In this document: positions 35,356 to 49,100 of the stretch, in pieces
Numbering within the stretch: the first letter of the stretch is position 1
How the letters are laid out: each line of letters starts with the position of its first letter
Origin: Monoplex corrugatus
Taxonomy: Eukaryota; Mollusca; Gastropoda; Littorinimorpha; Ranellidae
Reading direction: 5' to 3'
DNA: 64,000 nucleotides
Assembly: GCA_030674185.1 (NCBI GenBank)
Contig: CM060305.1
Location: forward strand, 163,404,210 to 163,468,209
The notes under the pieces: model-generated
Database searches by the model: none
Seen by the model: only the letters and a program-made list of their open reading frames with translations
What the model was told of the DNA's origin: nothing
Made by a program: the position numbers and the translations under genes

Positions 35356-37570
35356 AAATATTCTAGGCCTACTTGTTATTGCTGCCTCATGGAAAAATAG
35401 TGGTGTGTGCACACAACTCCCTGACCACCTTGGTAAAAAGTCAAAGGAAGTGAACAGGCCGAAGGGGAGAGCAAGAAAGTGAAAGAGCCTGCCCTGCCAA
35501 ATGGAATGGAGCACATGCCTCCCACGGAAAAAATGGTATAAAGGGACTCATCCAGAGTGTCTGTGGACATGGCACAGTTGGTTTTGTGCGTACAGTCTCT
35601 GATGAAAATCAGTTTCATTTTTAAAAGGAGGTGGTGGAAAAATTGTGTGAGAGGGGAGAGGTCGAAAAGAAGCCTGCACCTACCTACAGACTTCAGGACC
35701 ACAAGCAGTCTCCTTAAAATCCCGGGGAGGAGTGTGAAAGGACCTGTTCCATTGCCCCCTTGTAGAAGAGAGAGAATATCTCCTGACCAGGGGTGCTGAA
35801 AGCCAGGAATACGTTTGATTATGTACTGCTGGTCACAATAACAGTAATGCACTGAAATCTTTTAGTGTCAGTTTCAGGTGTATGAGATGCATATCACTTA
35901 CCATCCCGTACTAAGGGGCGCGGGGCAGTTCAGTTAATGCAGATCTGTGTACATCACTGTGACATGAAAAGATTTTTGAGATGTAACTGGCCACATTTTT
36001 TTCAGTAGGCCAGTGTGCTTATATATATTATGAAAAAAAGGTCAATCAAAATATGTTCAAAAAGACAAATCTTTACCTTGTGTACAAATATTTGAACATT
36101 TCTAGAGAAAATATGTATTGTGTTATTTATTGTATAATATTTGGATTATAAATCGTCTTGAGCTAGGTCACAAATCTGTAGTTGTATCAAACCATGTGTG
36201 AAAGTGCTGGAAGTTGAAACTGCATGGGAAATTTGTGGTGGTGGCATTAATCTACCATTACTAAAGCCATTTCATTTTCAATTCTGCATTGTGTTTATGT
36301 CAAGCAGTGGATCAGATACTGCAAACAAAAACAAACCATTCAAAGAGATGGACAATATATTCTATTTTTGCTCATACAGGTAGATGTTCTTAAAATTACC
36401 TGTTGGGAATGTCCAATTTATAACAAATGTTAATATACATTCAACACAAGTGTTCAGTGTTATTATTGTTCTCTTGTTAAAGAAATCTCTTATCTTATTC
36501 TTTATGTTCTTCATGTTGGGGAAAAACTAACACAGGCAGAACTTGCTACAAGCAGCTGCTGTCATGGATATGAGGCACAAGCAAGTTTAACCGTGGAAGT
36601 ATGTTATTAACATAATTATGATGTTCACCAGTATGAGTGCTAAGAAGAAACTGTCACAGTAGAGAAAACTCAGAAAATCTAATCAAATAGTCATTTAGTT
36701 TTTTAAACTCTGAAAACCTGGTCACAGTTGATATTTAGTTCTTTAGTTTAGTTTTCAAGTTTCTCTTTTTTTTGTTTTGATTTGGGCATTAAATCAGATT
36801 GATTAACAGCAGCTGTATGTGTGGGTTAGTATACAAAGGTATCAGCAGGAATATTTATTAAAATTGATATATCCTACTCTTAGTAACATTTGTATCTCAT
36901 ATCTCAGATAGTGGAAGATAGTGGAAAATCTTGATTGTTTAAACTTGTGACAAGATGGATGTAGAGTACTGTTGGGATAACAGTGGCCAAAAATGTGAAA
37001 ATATTTTAAAAAGAGTTTCTGAACTGTTTGAAAACGAGATTTTAATCAGATATAGGTTGGAATATCACTCATTTTTGCGAAGAGTTTTTAAGGACATCAC
37101 TAAAATGTGCATCTGTTTTCTACATCATGATCACATTCCAGCAAATGATGCCAGTGTAATGTTTTTCTGTGCACAGGTTAAGATATGTAGATATTTTGGG
37201 TGGCTGGTTGTGTATATGTTTGTGGTTTTAATTCATTCAAATAAAATGCTTGTCAGATTGTGCAAAAGCGAGATGAAAAATACTGTAAAACGATGTGATG
37301 GAGCATAATTGTTTGGAGGTTTTTGGGCAGCCAGAGGGGTGATTTGGGGGGATGGTGGCATCTGACAATTTCGATAAACCCCATGTTTTATTACAGCATC
37401 TTATTTTGGAGTAAAATTTCTGAATCCTTTGATAATCAATAGAGAAAATGTTTGATTATTAGGTGCTATTTGCTTGATGTATAGACTGTAGCTGTGAATG
37501 TATTTTGTAAGTACGATTGGACTGTTGCAGTATCACACGAACCAATGTTTGTTGTAAACTTTTTAAAATT
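35356..37570. other. No gene recognised
   Basis: The 35376-35852 minus frame (158 codons) has no recognisable domain and is a probable chance frame. The rest is AT-rich, single-copy-looking sequence. Confidence 0.5.
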
Positions 37571-37577
37571 GATCTGT

Positions 37578-37631
<54 letters not shown>

Positions 37632-37745
37632 TGTGTTGTTGTGTGTGTGTGCGTGCGTGCGTGCGTGCGTGCGTGCGAGCGTGCGTGCGTGCGCGTGTGT
37701 GTGGTGTGTGTGTGCATGCGTGCGTGCGTGCGCGTGCGCGCTCAT
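37578..37745. repeat. (GT)n/(GCGT)n microsatellite
   Basis: GT runs change to GCGT units at 37651-37690 and again near 37715. From 37746 to 39090 I see no supported feature. Confidence 0.92.
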
Positions 37746-39094
37746 GAGTGTGTATATGTGTATATGTTATGTTGTTTTATTTTTAAACTTACTACCCTTC
37801 ATAGATTTTTTTCTAAAATGATGAAATTGGGCTGTTCTGTTGTGATGAGAAGAGCACCACGGCAGTGTGGTGATATCCTTTGGTTGCTTAATTGTTAGCT
37901 GGCCATCACAGCCAGTATCATGACATCTGAAAAGGTACCCAAACCTCCTCGGATCTGTGTTTGCACAAACGTGAATAGTACTTTTCATCCTAGTCCTATA
38001 TTCTCACTGAAGCAACAGGCAACAAAAAAATGTAATTTTTTTCTTTGAGTTTTTTGTGTGTGTGTGTGTGTGACAATGTAATGGAAAAATGGCTCACCTG
38101 GTTTGTTTTTTTTCCTCCTTGAAGATAATATCTGATTTGTTCATGTGTTATCAAAATCATGATATATGTGTAAATGTTGTTTGCTGTATTATCATGTCTG
38201 ACAAATTTAAGAACTATGAAGTTTGCTGCACAAAAAGATTGTAACCTAAAAGAAAAAGATAAAAAGCATAAACATAGCTCAGTGTCATGGTTATTTAATG
38301 TCCTTGTTACATCAACACTCTTTTAAATGCTGTTACATGTAAGTTCCATAACTGGAAAACTCAGTTTTTCTGGGGATACTTTTCAGTATGACTTTGACAT
38401 TTTTATTTATACTTGGGTGTTTCAAATAAGACTTGAGGTCCCAGTCTGATATTGCCTTAGAGGGTTAGTTTACTCTCTTGATATTTCTTTTTTCAAGATT
38501 TGTTTTTAAATTTTGGAAACTGTAAAAGGTAGTTATGATGTTTGATTTCTTAAAATCACTCTAGACGGTCGATGGTTTGTTGCAGAATTTGTTAGTGCTA
38601 ATGCAATTTAACAGGCAATACCAGTACAATATTATGAGGAGTTTAGTGTTAGTGACTTGGAAAGCTGTGTGGATGTTGAACCCATGTAATTGTCATGTAT
38701 GTGAAGAAAAATGTTTATGAAATGAAGCGAGTTATTGACGAACAAATACAGTTGCCAAAATTGTATAGTGTAGTATAGTATACTAGTGGTTATGGTTTGC
38801 ACATTTGCAAATTTTCAAGAGACCATGTACTAATATACATTTTCAGTACCAGTGTGAAGCTCATATAGGCCATCAGCACACTGTTATTTATGTGTGATTG
38901 CATATTTCTGTAATTCAAATTATCAGGGGGAATGGTGTACTCTTTTTTAACATTCCAGTGGCTGTATATATGCAATCACACATCTGTGTAGGTCCATGCT
39001 TTGGTTGTCATTGCTTTCACTTTGTGTATCTCTTTCACTTCTTTATGAAAGGGAAGCCATTAAATAATTCTTTGAAAAGAAAATGGTGTTACAT

Positions 39095-39102
39095 CTACAA
39101 GT

Positions 39103-39142
<40 letters not shown>

Positions 39143-39335
39143 TGCGCGTGCATTTGCGCGCTTGAGTGTGTGTGTGTACATGTGCTAAAGATGATTATCA
39201 AACCACATAGTTTCTGTTTTTGTATTGTATGTCAGATAATGAACAATTATAAATTTTATAGAGTTGACTTGCACTCACACCAAACACAAAATGTACCACA
39301 CACACACACCACACACACACACACACACACTTATG
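39095..39335. repeat. (GT)n then (CA)n microsatellites
   Basis: A GT run at 39105-39140 and a CA run at 39297-39330 lie about 160 bases apart. A third CA-rich stretch is at 39596-39690. Confidence 0.85.
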
Positions 39336-39714
39336 CATGATTCATTATGTTTGTGCACATTAAGTAAAAACAGAATTAGTCAAAAATAATAAGGTTCATG
39401 CACAAGTAAGGGAAAATCAACTGAAATTTATTTTGATGTTTGATAATTTTGGTCCATATGTAGCAGCAATTTAATTCATGCCTCTTTCTCAGAGTTATAT
39501 TTATTTACATTTATGGCTCCAAAATCTGAAACTGTCAGCCTCTCAAATCTGTTACAAATGAATCTATAAAGTGACATAGAAGATCTTAACAACATGCACA
39601 CATGCGTGCACACACACCACACACACACACACACATGCACACTCAATCTCACACATACACACACACACTCAAAACACATACACGCACACATTCATTTATA
39701 TCTTGGTGTAAAAT

Positions 39715-40090
39715 TATGTTTTTGGCTGTAAATATCCAGAAAACCCAGAAAATACTCTCAAGTTTTTTAAAAAGTTGCTGCGATGATGACATCGTGATAA
39801 TTTCTGATGAAAGCTATCTTTAGTTCCTGCTTTTGTTTATTAGAATGCTTGCAAAAGTCAAACTATGATTAATGAAAAATATCTGGGTATTGTTTTGATA
39901 ACAAACTTCCGTTCACAGCCGATGCAAAATCAATACAGATCCATCTGGTGGAAAAAACCTGTTCTCTTTACATACTAAGGATGCTTCATTGAATCTGTTT
40001 TCACTTTTGGATTTGTAATTTGGAATGGTGGTCTAACTGTAATGAAAAAAATGTGGTAGACAGAGTGGTATATGTGTGTAGATGATGACT
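39715..40090 (+). pseudogene. Old LINE reverse transcriptase C-terminal remnant
   Basis: Spread over frames are LAVNIQKTQKIL (family LxVNxxKTKEL), KYLGIVLITNFRSQ and GCFIESVFTFGFVIWNGGLT (family FIESVLTFxFxxWxGGL). The order and spacing match the thumb and connection regions of non-LTR RTs. Stops and frameshifts make it an ancient remnant, and I am confident only of the class. Confidence 0.6.
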
Positions 40091-41690
40091 GCAAAGAAAG
40101 AAGAATGTATTACTACCGTACTGTTAGGAAGAGAAGAGAATTTGTAAGATTCACAACGCACATACTAGCAAAACACTGTAGGCTACATGTAATCTGCTCT
40201 CTTCTAGTTATTCATTTAACTTGCCCAAATTCTTTTTCTTCTCTTTTCATTAAGTAGCTGACCAGCCACAATTGGTAATTCTGTCTTCTTGTGGGGGCCT
40301 GCCTCTGGATAATCACAAACATACGCAGTAAAAGATGCTACAATAAAATGAAATAGACAACAAAATAAAAATGTACAAGAGTAAATTTGGGCTTTGGCTT
40401 GGCTGTGGCAGACTATAGCTGGCTACTAACAGTTTGCTCTGTTAATCTGCCTCAGCCCTTAAAAGGGGGCACTATGCCCACTCATAGCAGCCGACCTGCC
40501 AGAAAATCAAGATATCCAGAAAAAGGAGAGATTCATGAGACTCAGAAAAAAAAAAAAAACCAAAACAAAACAAAACAAAAACTGTCTCCAAATCAACCAT
40601 TTTTTCTTTCTTTTTTTTTACAAAAGATGAGCAGCAGTAGTGGACATGTTGGGGAAGAACGGAAGAAAAGAGGGTTACATATTTAATACATGCTAGATTT
40701 GATAGATCACATGATCAATAGATCCCAGGATTGCAGCAAGGGGGAACGCGGTATCAGGAGAAAGTTATTCATTAGTAGGTAATATATTTGACTGATCACA
40801 TGGTCAATAATTCCAAGAGTTGGTAATTCAGTTTATAATAACCCACATCTTGGTCTATAGTTGTGGTGAATCAAATCAAGCTGTGACGACCATTACTATG
40901 TCCGTATGTCTGTATGTACTGAAGCTTTTTATTTTCCTAGCCTGTTCTTCATGGCAAATATGCTACAGACCTACTTTCACATATTTTATTGTTATGATCC
41001 CTGAATTGGCTCACTGAAATTTTGATGACAGCCATAAAGACTCTGTTGTTAGCTTGTTCCTCTTGCAAACCTCTTGATAATATAGAAATCCTTGGTTACC
41101 CATTTCTATTCATTTGACCACCGTAATCCAAAAACTGGGTCCATGCACTTCATCATACAAACATTTGCTTCCTTGAGCAGTTACACATTTGCACAATAGC
41201 AAAGAAATTTATCCTGACAATTTTGATGTTGAGTTTGTATCTGTCATGCTCAACCACATTTATATCGAAAAGATCTCAGTCAATTGTACAAAACATTATT
41301 TCAGACAATTGCACATAATGTGCCTTATTTCATTTGATCTGGTTATAAAATAGGTCTGGGGCATACGGAATGGAAGCTGGCAATGAGAAGAGCTAAGTCA
41401 TGATCGACAGCACAACCAACAACAATGCACAACCATTACTTGAATGGCCAGAACTGGAAAAGGCTGAGCTTCCAAATATTTGGGAGCTTCTCTGACAAAA
41501 AACAACAACAACAAAACCCAAAAAAAAACTGCAGGCATACAGCAGAAATGCGTATGATTATACATCAAGATTGTAACAATAAGGGCAGCACTGAACAGGA
41601 TCTGGAGAGAAGCTTCAAAATCAACAAGATCTACAATACAGATGTAAGACTGTATCACGTCATACATGGATATGGGAACTTGGACATATG
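40090..41690. other. No gene recognised; short imperfect duplication
   Basis: Two related units with GATCACATGATCAATAGAT and GATCACATGGTCAATAATT lie about 95 bases apart near 40705-40815. Otherwise I see AT-rich sequence with poly(A)/(AAAAC)n near 40545-40580. Confidence 0.5.
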
Positions 41691-41693
41691 CAT

Positions 41694-41850
41694 CATCATC
41701 ATCATCAGGTGCCCTGCCGCATGGCGTTGGCGACCATGGACTTCCATCCATCTCTATCTCTCGTTGCCCCTAGCATCTCCCCCACCCTCCTCATCCCCAG
41801 CCACTCTGCAAGTCCGTCCAGCATTCTCTCCCTGGGTCTACCTGGTGCTC
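41694..41850 (-). pseudogene. RTE-like LINE 3' end, minus strand
   Basis: The reverse complement reads like the GRPR-x-LDGLAEWLRTRRVEE segment followed by RKFMIANAMQQG-like coding and (TGATGA)n. It is a 157-base 3' fragment of the 9520-9930 family. Confidence 0.75.
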
Positions 41851-42650
41851 CTATGCAGTTTTATAGAAAAAAGTTGGACATATGCAGTCTTACAGAAAAG
41901 AGTTAAGGTCTTTCAGACCAACTGCTTGAGGAAATAATTGGTATCTATGAATAGAAGATTGTTTGCAGAACAAGATCTATGTATGTAAGTCTTGGTGGGC
42001 TTACAGGAACTGCTTCTGGTAAAGATGGAAAAGATTTCAGTTTGCTTGGTTTGGTCAAATCATTTGCCATGAAACTGTCCAAAACCATCCTTTGGTGTCA
42101 TTGGAAGGACGCTGTTGCCAGAATTGACAGAATTTGGAGGCAAATACCAAAGAATGGATGAACCTCACAAAGCTTATAGCTTGCTGCTGCATTCCATCAG
42201 TCCCTCCAATGATCACAGATTATGGGTTGAGATGATGATGGTGATGATAAACAGCTCTGAAAATGGTGCTGTGGCTTATATTGCTAATATTTGATGATGT
42301 ACTTGAATATTTGATATTTTTCTGAGTCATTACGTAAGTGGTAATAAATGATATGTTCTCTGAGTGTTCAGCTTATGAGGTGAACAAAGCTGGTCTATAG
42401 TTTGCCACTTGATGTTCATCACTTTTTTGTATTCAAAATGCGGGTATGGTGGTTTCATTTTGCTTTGTTTATTTTGGGATTTTGTTATTGCTGTTGTTTG
42501 TTACTGTTTTGTTTTTCCTGTTTTTAGCTTGCTTCTTGTAAAGAGCAATGAACATTCTGACATAAACTCATTGCGCTCTGTAAGTGTTCAAAACTTTTTG
42601 TGAAAATGGATGATGAAGTTGTTATTTAAGTGTTATTTGTACTGTGTGTG

Positions 42651-42727
42651 TGTATCACTATGGTAGTATGGAGAAAATCGATCCCTTGGGTTGGGATCGA
42701 TTTTCTCCATACTACCATAGTGATACA
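42651..42727. repeat. Perfect 35-bp inverted repeat, 7-nt loop
   Basis: The left arm begins TGTATCACTATGGTAGTATG and runs 42651-42685, and the right arm 42693-42727 is its exact reverse complement. The loop is TTGGGTT. A (GT) tract abuts the left arm and a (GA)n tract the right arm. The RNA from either strand would form a 35-bp hairpin. It lies 340 bases upstream of the gene B start codon. Confidence 0.97.
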
Positions 42728-42731
42728 GAGA

Positions 42732-42763
<32 letters not shown>

Positions 42764-42997
42764 AAAATTCAGAGCGGACAGGTTAATTAGCATCACTGTG
42801 ACTGTCAGTAAAGACATGTGTAAGACCTGCAGGAGTTGAGAGAAACCATTACCGAAATAATACGACCAAAAGTCTTACTACATTGCTGTGTTTACGAATT
42901 ATACAATAATATACACATACACGCACTAAATCATAGGGTTTCGAGCCATAACAAACTGAGTTGTTTCCCTTTATAATTTACCACAATCCCGTGCGCG

Positions 42998-43005
42998 CCA
43001 CGTCC
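42998..43005 (-). promoter_or_regulatory. ACGTGG core in gene B promoter
   Basis: CCACGTCC (opposite strand GGACGTGG) lies 62 bases upstream of the ATG in a short CpG-rich stretch. CCACG/ACGTGG is the ATF6/XBP1 half of the ER stress element. An ACAAT box lies 10 bases upstream of it, rather than the canonical CCAAT with 9. It is only a candidate. Confidence 0.3.
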
Positions 43006-43066
43006 GCAGTCGCCATTCGTGCTAAACGTGGAAGTATACACTTTGTAGACGTACCTAACAACCAAG

Positions 43067-43157
43067 ATGAATATCTTCAGGCTGATCGGGGATATGTCCC
43101 ATCTTTTGGCAATTATTTTGCTTTTGTTAAAGATGTGGAAAACTAGGTCTTGCGCAG
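43067..43157 (+). CDS. KDELR: Gene B exon 1
   Basis: It encodes [20 protein letters not shown] and then [10 protein letters not shown], ending in phase 1 at GCAG|GTATGT. R5 and H12 are present. The ATG context AAGATGA and collinearity with the family fix the start. Confidence 0.95.
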
Positions 43158-46100
43158 GTATGTATGCCGAAAGCAAGCTACTGGTTGTGTACAAGCAATT
43201 GTAGCACACTCGAAGTGATTCACCTCGTAGCAGTTGTTGTAGATCTATCTGCAATGCCCGAGTACCGGCATCCATTTGTTGACATTTGTTTTTTACTCTA
43301 TTTTTTGTTTATTTATTAAGTTATTTTGTAGTTTCAGTCCAAATGAATATGAGAAAGGCCATGACTTCGATTTGTACGGTAAATTGGTACACTTGGAAGG
43401 CCTGCTTAGTAATATTTTCATGATATTGCGTGGTGGCAGTGACGGCGTGAGTTATTCTCAGTAGGCCTAAATCAAATTATGTAATGATGTTGGGCTGCTT
43501 GTCAGCTGAATGCTGAGTGAGCGTGCCCGTCATTCAGTGTGCGTGCACAGGACAGGCAATTGCAAGTTCTGTGTTTACTAGTCTGCTCACGCAACTATTC
43601 GAGCCGCTGAACTATACGATTCTAGTGATTCAAGCCTGCAGATCCGGGGCACCATAGATCTACAAAAATACATCGTGATAAAGAAAAGTTGCAGAAAGTT
43701 GCTTCCCTTGGACTAATATTTAGACAACACACTAGTTGTGAAGAAACCAAAGATTGAATTTAGATCATATATCGCATCACCTTTTACCTCATTTGAAAAC
43801 TTTACTTACTGACAGAAATCCATTCTGGCCATTCTACAAACCAGTCAGCTGAAAGTTTCAACACAAATCTGGCTAATACTTTGTTCTATCCCTTGCATCA
43901 TTATCATGGCTTATGTTACCTTGAAAACAAACCTAATTTGATTAAAACGAGCAAAGCTGCTGTCTGCAAGCAAAAAGTTGTGAACAAAATGAGTGAAGTA
44001 AAATTTTCCCCCTTTTCCTTCTTCCATTGAAAGAGAGAATATATATATATATATATATGCATAACCATTACAAATGTTAATCTGGCTGTACAAACAGTAG
44101 GCACATTTCATGAATAGTTATTTATTTACTGTGATATAATAAAGATCATAACAAATGATGATGTGAAATCATCCATAGGTGTTTGAATGTAGCACTTCAG
44201 GTTATACAAAGTCTTAGATAAATGTATAGAAACACTGTTAGATTTTTTTTTCAATGCTTGCAAAATATTCAGAATAAAGAACAGTGCATGGGAAAGTGTG
44301 CAAGCTCAAATTATGAATTCTTGCACAAACATGTATTTCCCAGCATCCAGATTAGCATCTTTAGGCAATGTCAAAGTCATCAAATTTGCCCTGGAAGTTT
44401 CGTCTCTGAGGTTGGCCTTCTCATCACAGTCATACTCTGCCTCAGTAGGGTGTCAGGGAAGTTTCTTTAGAAAGCTGTTTTCAAACCTTTAAAGATTTAA
44501 AAACAAATAAATAAACAGCGGTTGTCAAATCATTCTATGATTTGAAAAAAACAAACTATAAATAAATAAACCTTCTACGTTCTAGGAACATCAACCAGCT
44601 ACCACTCAACCACAAAATAAATGCCATCATGATTTGACAGTTGACAAAACAACAGTTTTATTTACTTTCTTTCCTCCCTTTCCCACATGCACATATGCAG
44701 AACGACATTGTACAATATGATGTTAAGGATGTATACATTAAATTGCTATAAAATTAACAGGTCAGGACCAGTCGCTGTGGTGTAGTGGCTAATGCAATGG
44801 ACTGCCGACTGGAAGGTTGTGGGTTCGAATCCCCATCATTCCCTTCAAAAATTATTTTGGGATTTTTCAGCTTTAACCGGCTCCTACCCAGAGTTTGGCT
44901 TACTATGGGCTCATTGAAAAGACTGGGACCACATAGTCGAGTCTCATAAAGTCATTTGCTTCACGGATGGGCCATTTACTACTTAGGGTGTTGCTCAAAT
45001 CTTCTGACTGGCACCGCAGGTGTCTGTGTCTCTCGGGCCTGGTTGACGCCAGGGTATGTTACGATAGTAAGCTTAGAGTACAGCCCTGTCACCTAGTCTC
45101 AGACCTACTTACCTAGATGGAACTCCATAGCATCATGATAATCATCCTCATCAACATCATTATCATTGCATTGTGAAAAAAAAATGCCCCAGCTTCTTTG
45201 GCCATTAAGGTAGAAAATGGGGCGATAAAAAAGGTTAGCAGAAAGGTAACTTCCCTGAGTGCGATGATCCAAAAAAATAAAAAAATTCACAGGTCAGAAA
45301 CCATGATTTATGTATTAACTTCCTGATAATTTATCTATGTGGAGTTACCAGTGTAACAGTAAATCATGGCTTCATACTTTGCAAGGAAAAATACACAATG
45401 TTCGTCGTTGTGTATGTCTGTGAACTGTCTGTATTTGGTCAGCATTGCAACAACAGCATCATGCTCGTAGCAGTAATAAGCAGATATTCTTACGCAGGCA
45501 GTGTATCACTGATATTTATGGCTATTAACTTTTTGATGAAGTATCGCTGTCAAGTTACCCACTTACTGGTGCAGTAGTGGAACCAGCACACTCTTACAGA
45601 TGAAATGTTGCTACCACTTCGACTGTCAAAAATATTGTGTTGAGTTACCAGCACAACAACTAAGTAGTGGCTTTGGTTTATTTGTTTGAAAGAAAATGAG
45701 CTACTTACTTACTATAGCTTCTGTCAAATATTTCGTGTTAATTACACACGAACAAAATAGAGGTCTATTAGTATGTTCGTATAAAGATGAATTGGTTACT
45801 AAAAGTAAAACCATTGACTATCAAATATTCCATGTCTAGTAACCAGCTCAACAACATTGTGGTCCAGGTGTATTTTTATAAAGATGAATATGTGACCACA
45901 GTTTCTGTCAAATATTTGACATTAAGTTATGAAGGCAAGCTAGTCAGCAACAGGGTTTGGCATCAGTACACTCTTATACAGGCGAATATGTCACTAAAGT
46001 GAATGATTTTTACCTCTGAGCAATCTCCTACAAGGAGGTCTTCCACAAGACGGTCTTTCACAGGGCAGTCTTCCTCAAGACACTGTCTTCCACCAGACTA

Positions 46101-49100
46101 CAGTTCTGTTTGACAGGACAGTCTTTCACAGGCTGATCTACAACTAGGTAATGGTTCTCCTTTCATAGGACAGTCTTCTGCAGGGCAGTCTTCTGCCAGA
46201 CTATCTTCAACAGGGTTTATGCTCCTTGTCTTCCAGGCTGGTTTGTTAGGACAGGCAAGTGCATTTTTGCAAAACTTGGATTCCACATTTTAATCAGCAC
46301 ACATGCCAAACAAATGTGCCAGGCAGGATACTACAAATACAATTTAGCCTGAGCTCATTGACTACTCTTAAGGACTCAACTGCTTACCAAAAAGACGTGA
46401 TTAAATGATGATACTATATGGTTAATAAATCAGCCTTCAGAACTGAATTTAGCTCAGTGGAATACAACACCTGGACGATGGTTAATCCTTGCACATGCAG
46501 ACCTGGGAAAACGGATGACACACAGGCAACACAGGAACTTGAGGAAGAAAAAGGAGTGGCTCACCTGCCACAGACATACAAATAAGCTGCCAGCCTATAT
46601 TGCATTGAACAGACACAAATTTGAGAAAAGCAAACATTCCGAAGCCCTGTCCTCCTTCCCAGCCAAGATCGACTGAAAGGAGCTAAGAATGAAATCTGTG
46701 ACAATATCCGTGCTTTACATTTCAATTCCATGTTTAAATTTATACAAGCCTACGAAAATTTATGGACTTTATCCACATGACAAATTACCTTACACTCCAT
46801 GAACATTGCGAATCAAAGTAGTTTAACTCTTATTGTCCGGCAAGCCGACTCAGTTGGCTTTCCGTCCAACCTGAATGGACAGCGAGCCGACTCGGCTTTT
46901 TCAGTTACCAGACATCTTGATTGCGACAGTCACTCTTTTCCGACATCAGCCAGCTTTGCGGCTTCCTTAACGGCAATAGATCTGCTTTCATTTCATGTTT
47001 TTCTGTGCCGGTGAAGAAGTTTGAAGTTGGATTTTTTTTTTTGCACCTTATGCTGCGTTTTGATTTGTCATGGCATTGGGTGGGCGGCGCCCTATGAGAC
47101 TGACCACTGAGCAGGCGATAAAATTGTTTCAAGAAACACTGGACGATAGTAATAGTAGTAGGATCATCAATGACAGTGTTGAGAATTTTCTGACACTCAA
47201 ATGATGAGTTGGTTCCTTTGGATGGTGGTGAAACTTCAGCAGGGCCTTATTCAAAGAAATGACGATTTTCTGAAACTCACCTGACATCATATCAGTGAAA
47301 AAGTCCACAGATAAGCACACTTTTTTTTTTTTAGTGGTTTTTTACTTATTGCGTCAGATAATGATTCTACACCACAAAATTTGCAGCCACTATAGAAAAG
47401 AAAACTCACAAACAAGTTGTGAATGTATAACAGTTAAGGTGTCTGGTTTTTGTCATTTTCAGGGATGTGACCTGAAGTCATATTAGAGGTGAAAAGCATC
47501 AAAATAAAGCAACAGTGACATTTTTCATGGTGGTGAACTTATTCCTAGGATGGCAAGGAACATCTTTTTTTCTTAGAGTTTGGATGTACAAGGATTACCT
47601 GGTCAGCTATAGTGCTTTGAGTATCAACCATACATCTGTTTTTTGTCTGTGCTGTAAAATGTGAGTCTGTACTTAGCATTGCTAATTATCTCAATATGAC
47701 AATAATATCAATGTATTATTCAGAAGATGCACAATTTTATTCTGAACATGGGCGTACCAGAATGTTTGCTGTAGGTTGGATACAAAAAAAAAGTTATTTT
47801 ACTGACCTACCCCCCATCTTTGATAATTCGCACAGTGCAAAGCCTTTGGCCAGACTTAAAACCCCTAACGGACAATAAGAGTTAACAACCAAGAAGATTC
47901 CCTAAAATCCAAGAACATACTTTAACAAGATAACTCAACCACCAAACAAGTAGCTAGTTAAAAATCATCCACCCCCATTTTCACTTATCAATCTACCTCT
48001 TGCTAACACCTTTAGAGATATGGAGGAGAGTCACACACTAATCCATCAACAATGATGGTATTATTTAATACTGTACATAGCAACAGCCTGGGTTTTGCAG
48101 GTTAGGATACCTTACATAGGCTATTCATCCTTCTCTTCTGTTTACGAGATAGGTGACCTAACTCTAACGAGATATATGTAACCTGACACTTGTTGATACA
48201 GTTGACTGAATACAGAAGGAGCAGGGGCCATACAGCTAATGTGTCAGTTCACTAAGGGCTGCAATTATGTCTCTCAGAGGAACTGTCTCAAAATGTCGCA
48301 TCACTGACCATGATAAGAACATGGTATTATCCTCTCTGAGAAGTGAGATGTAGGCATGATGGATCCTACGATGTCACTCCCAACATGTTCGGATGGCTCT
48401 TCCTTTAGAGGCATTTTTACGAAAAGGAGTTGTGGAAACTCTCCCTTTATCGATGGTCTATTGGCACTGAGTCAGTGAGTGTACTGTAAGACTGGTAGTA
48501 TTGACTGGTATCTGTGTATACATATCCCTTGCAAATAACTAAGGGACAGGATCCAGTCCTTAGTCCACGTTGGTCCCATGTTTGGTGACATGGGGATGTT
48601 ATGCCCTAAAGGCATTTTAACACTTTGGCATCGTCAACTGGCTATTTGACCTACTTCCCTGCAGACGTGCCAGCTGCCACTGACTACTTTCCCTGGAAAC
48701 GTGCATTTTTAGGACACTTTGAATTATTAATTTTCATAGGCGCCCCAAATGACTAATATCAACATGTAGGGTATGGTTAGAAAGGTAATTTAATCCTCTT
48801 TTAGAATATCTGCAGTATAAGGTTTGTTCAGACATGCTTAGACAGTTTGAGGTTATTTGTGCAATGAAATATCATGGTTGAGGAGCATTTCAGACAAGCA
48901 TTTCATCCATTTAGCAGATGTAAACAAAAAGAAAAAAGAGACACACCAATTCTCCATGACTTGTATCATCTGATCAGAAGCTCAGAAAAGTACGCACACA
49001 CACAAAAATTGCACAATCCTGAGTGAACAGCGACATCGCGCATTTGCATGGCGCTCCATTTTGCCCTTGTTTCAGTGAAGCACGCAGTTCTGGTGACGTT

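Noticed and set aside
35376..35852. 158-codon minus-strand frame
   Set aside because: No domain, membrane pattern or splice context. Composition is like background; a chance frame is more likely.
37767..37988. Minus-strand frame with several Cys and His residues, possible zinc finger
   Set aside because: Spacing does not fit a known finger and no flanking exon was found.
44766..44850. A functional tRNA gene
   Set aside because: Only A and B boxes are tRNA-like; the acceptor and anticodon stems do not pair and the sequence continues into a SINE body.
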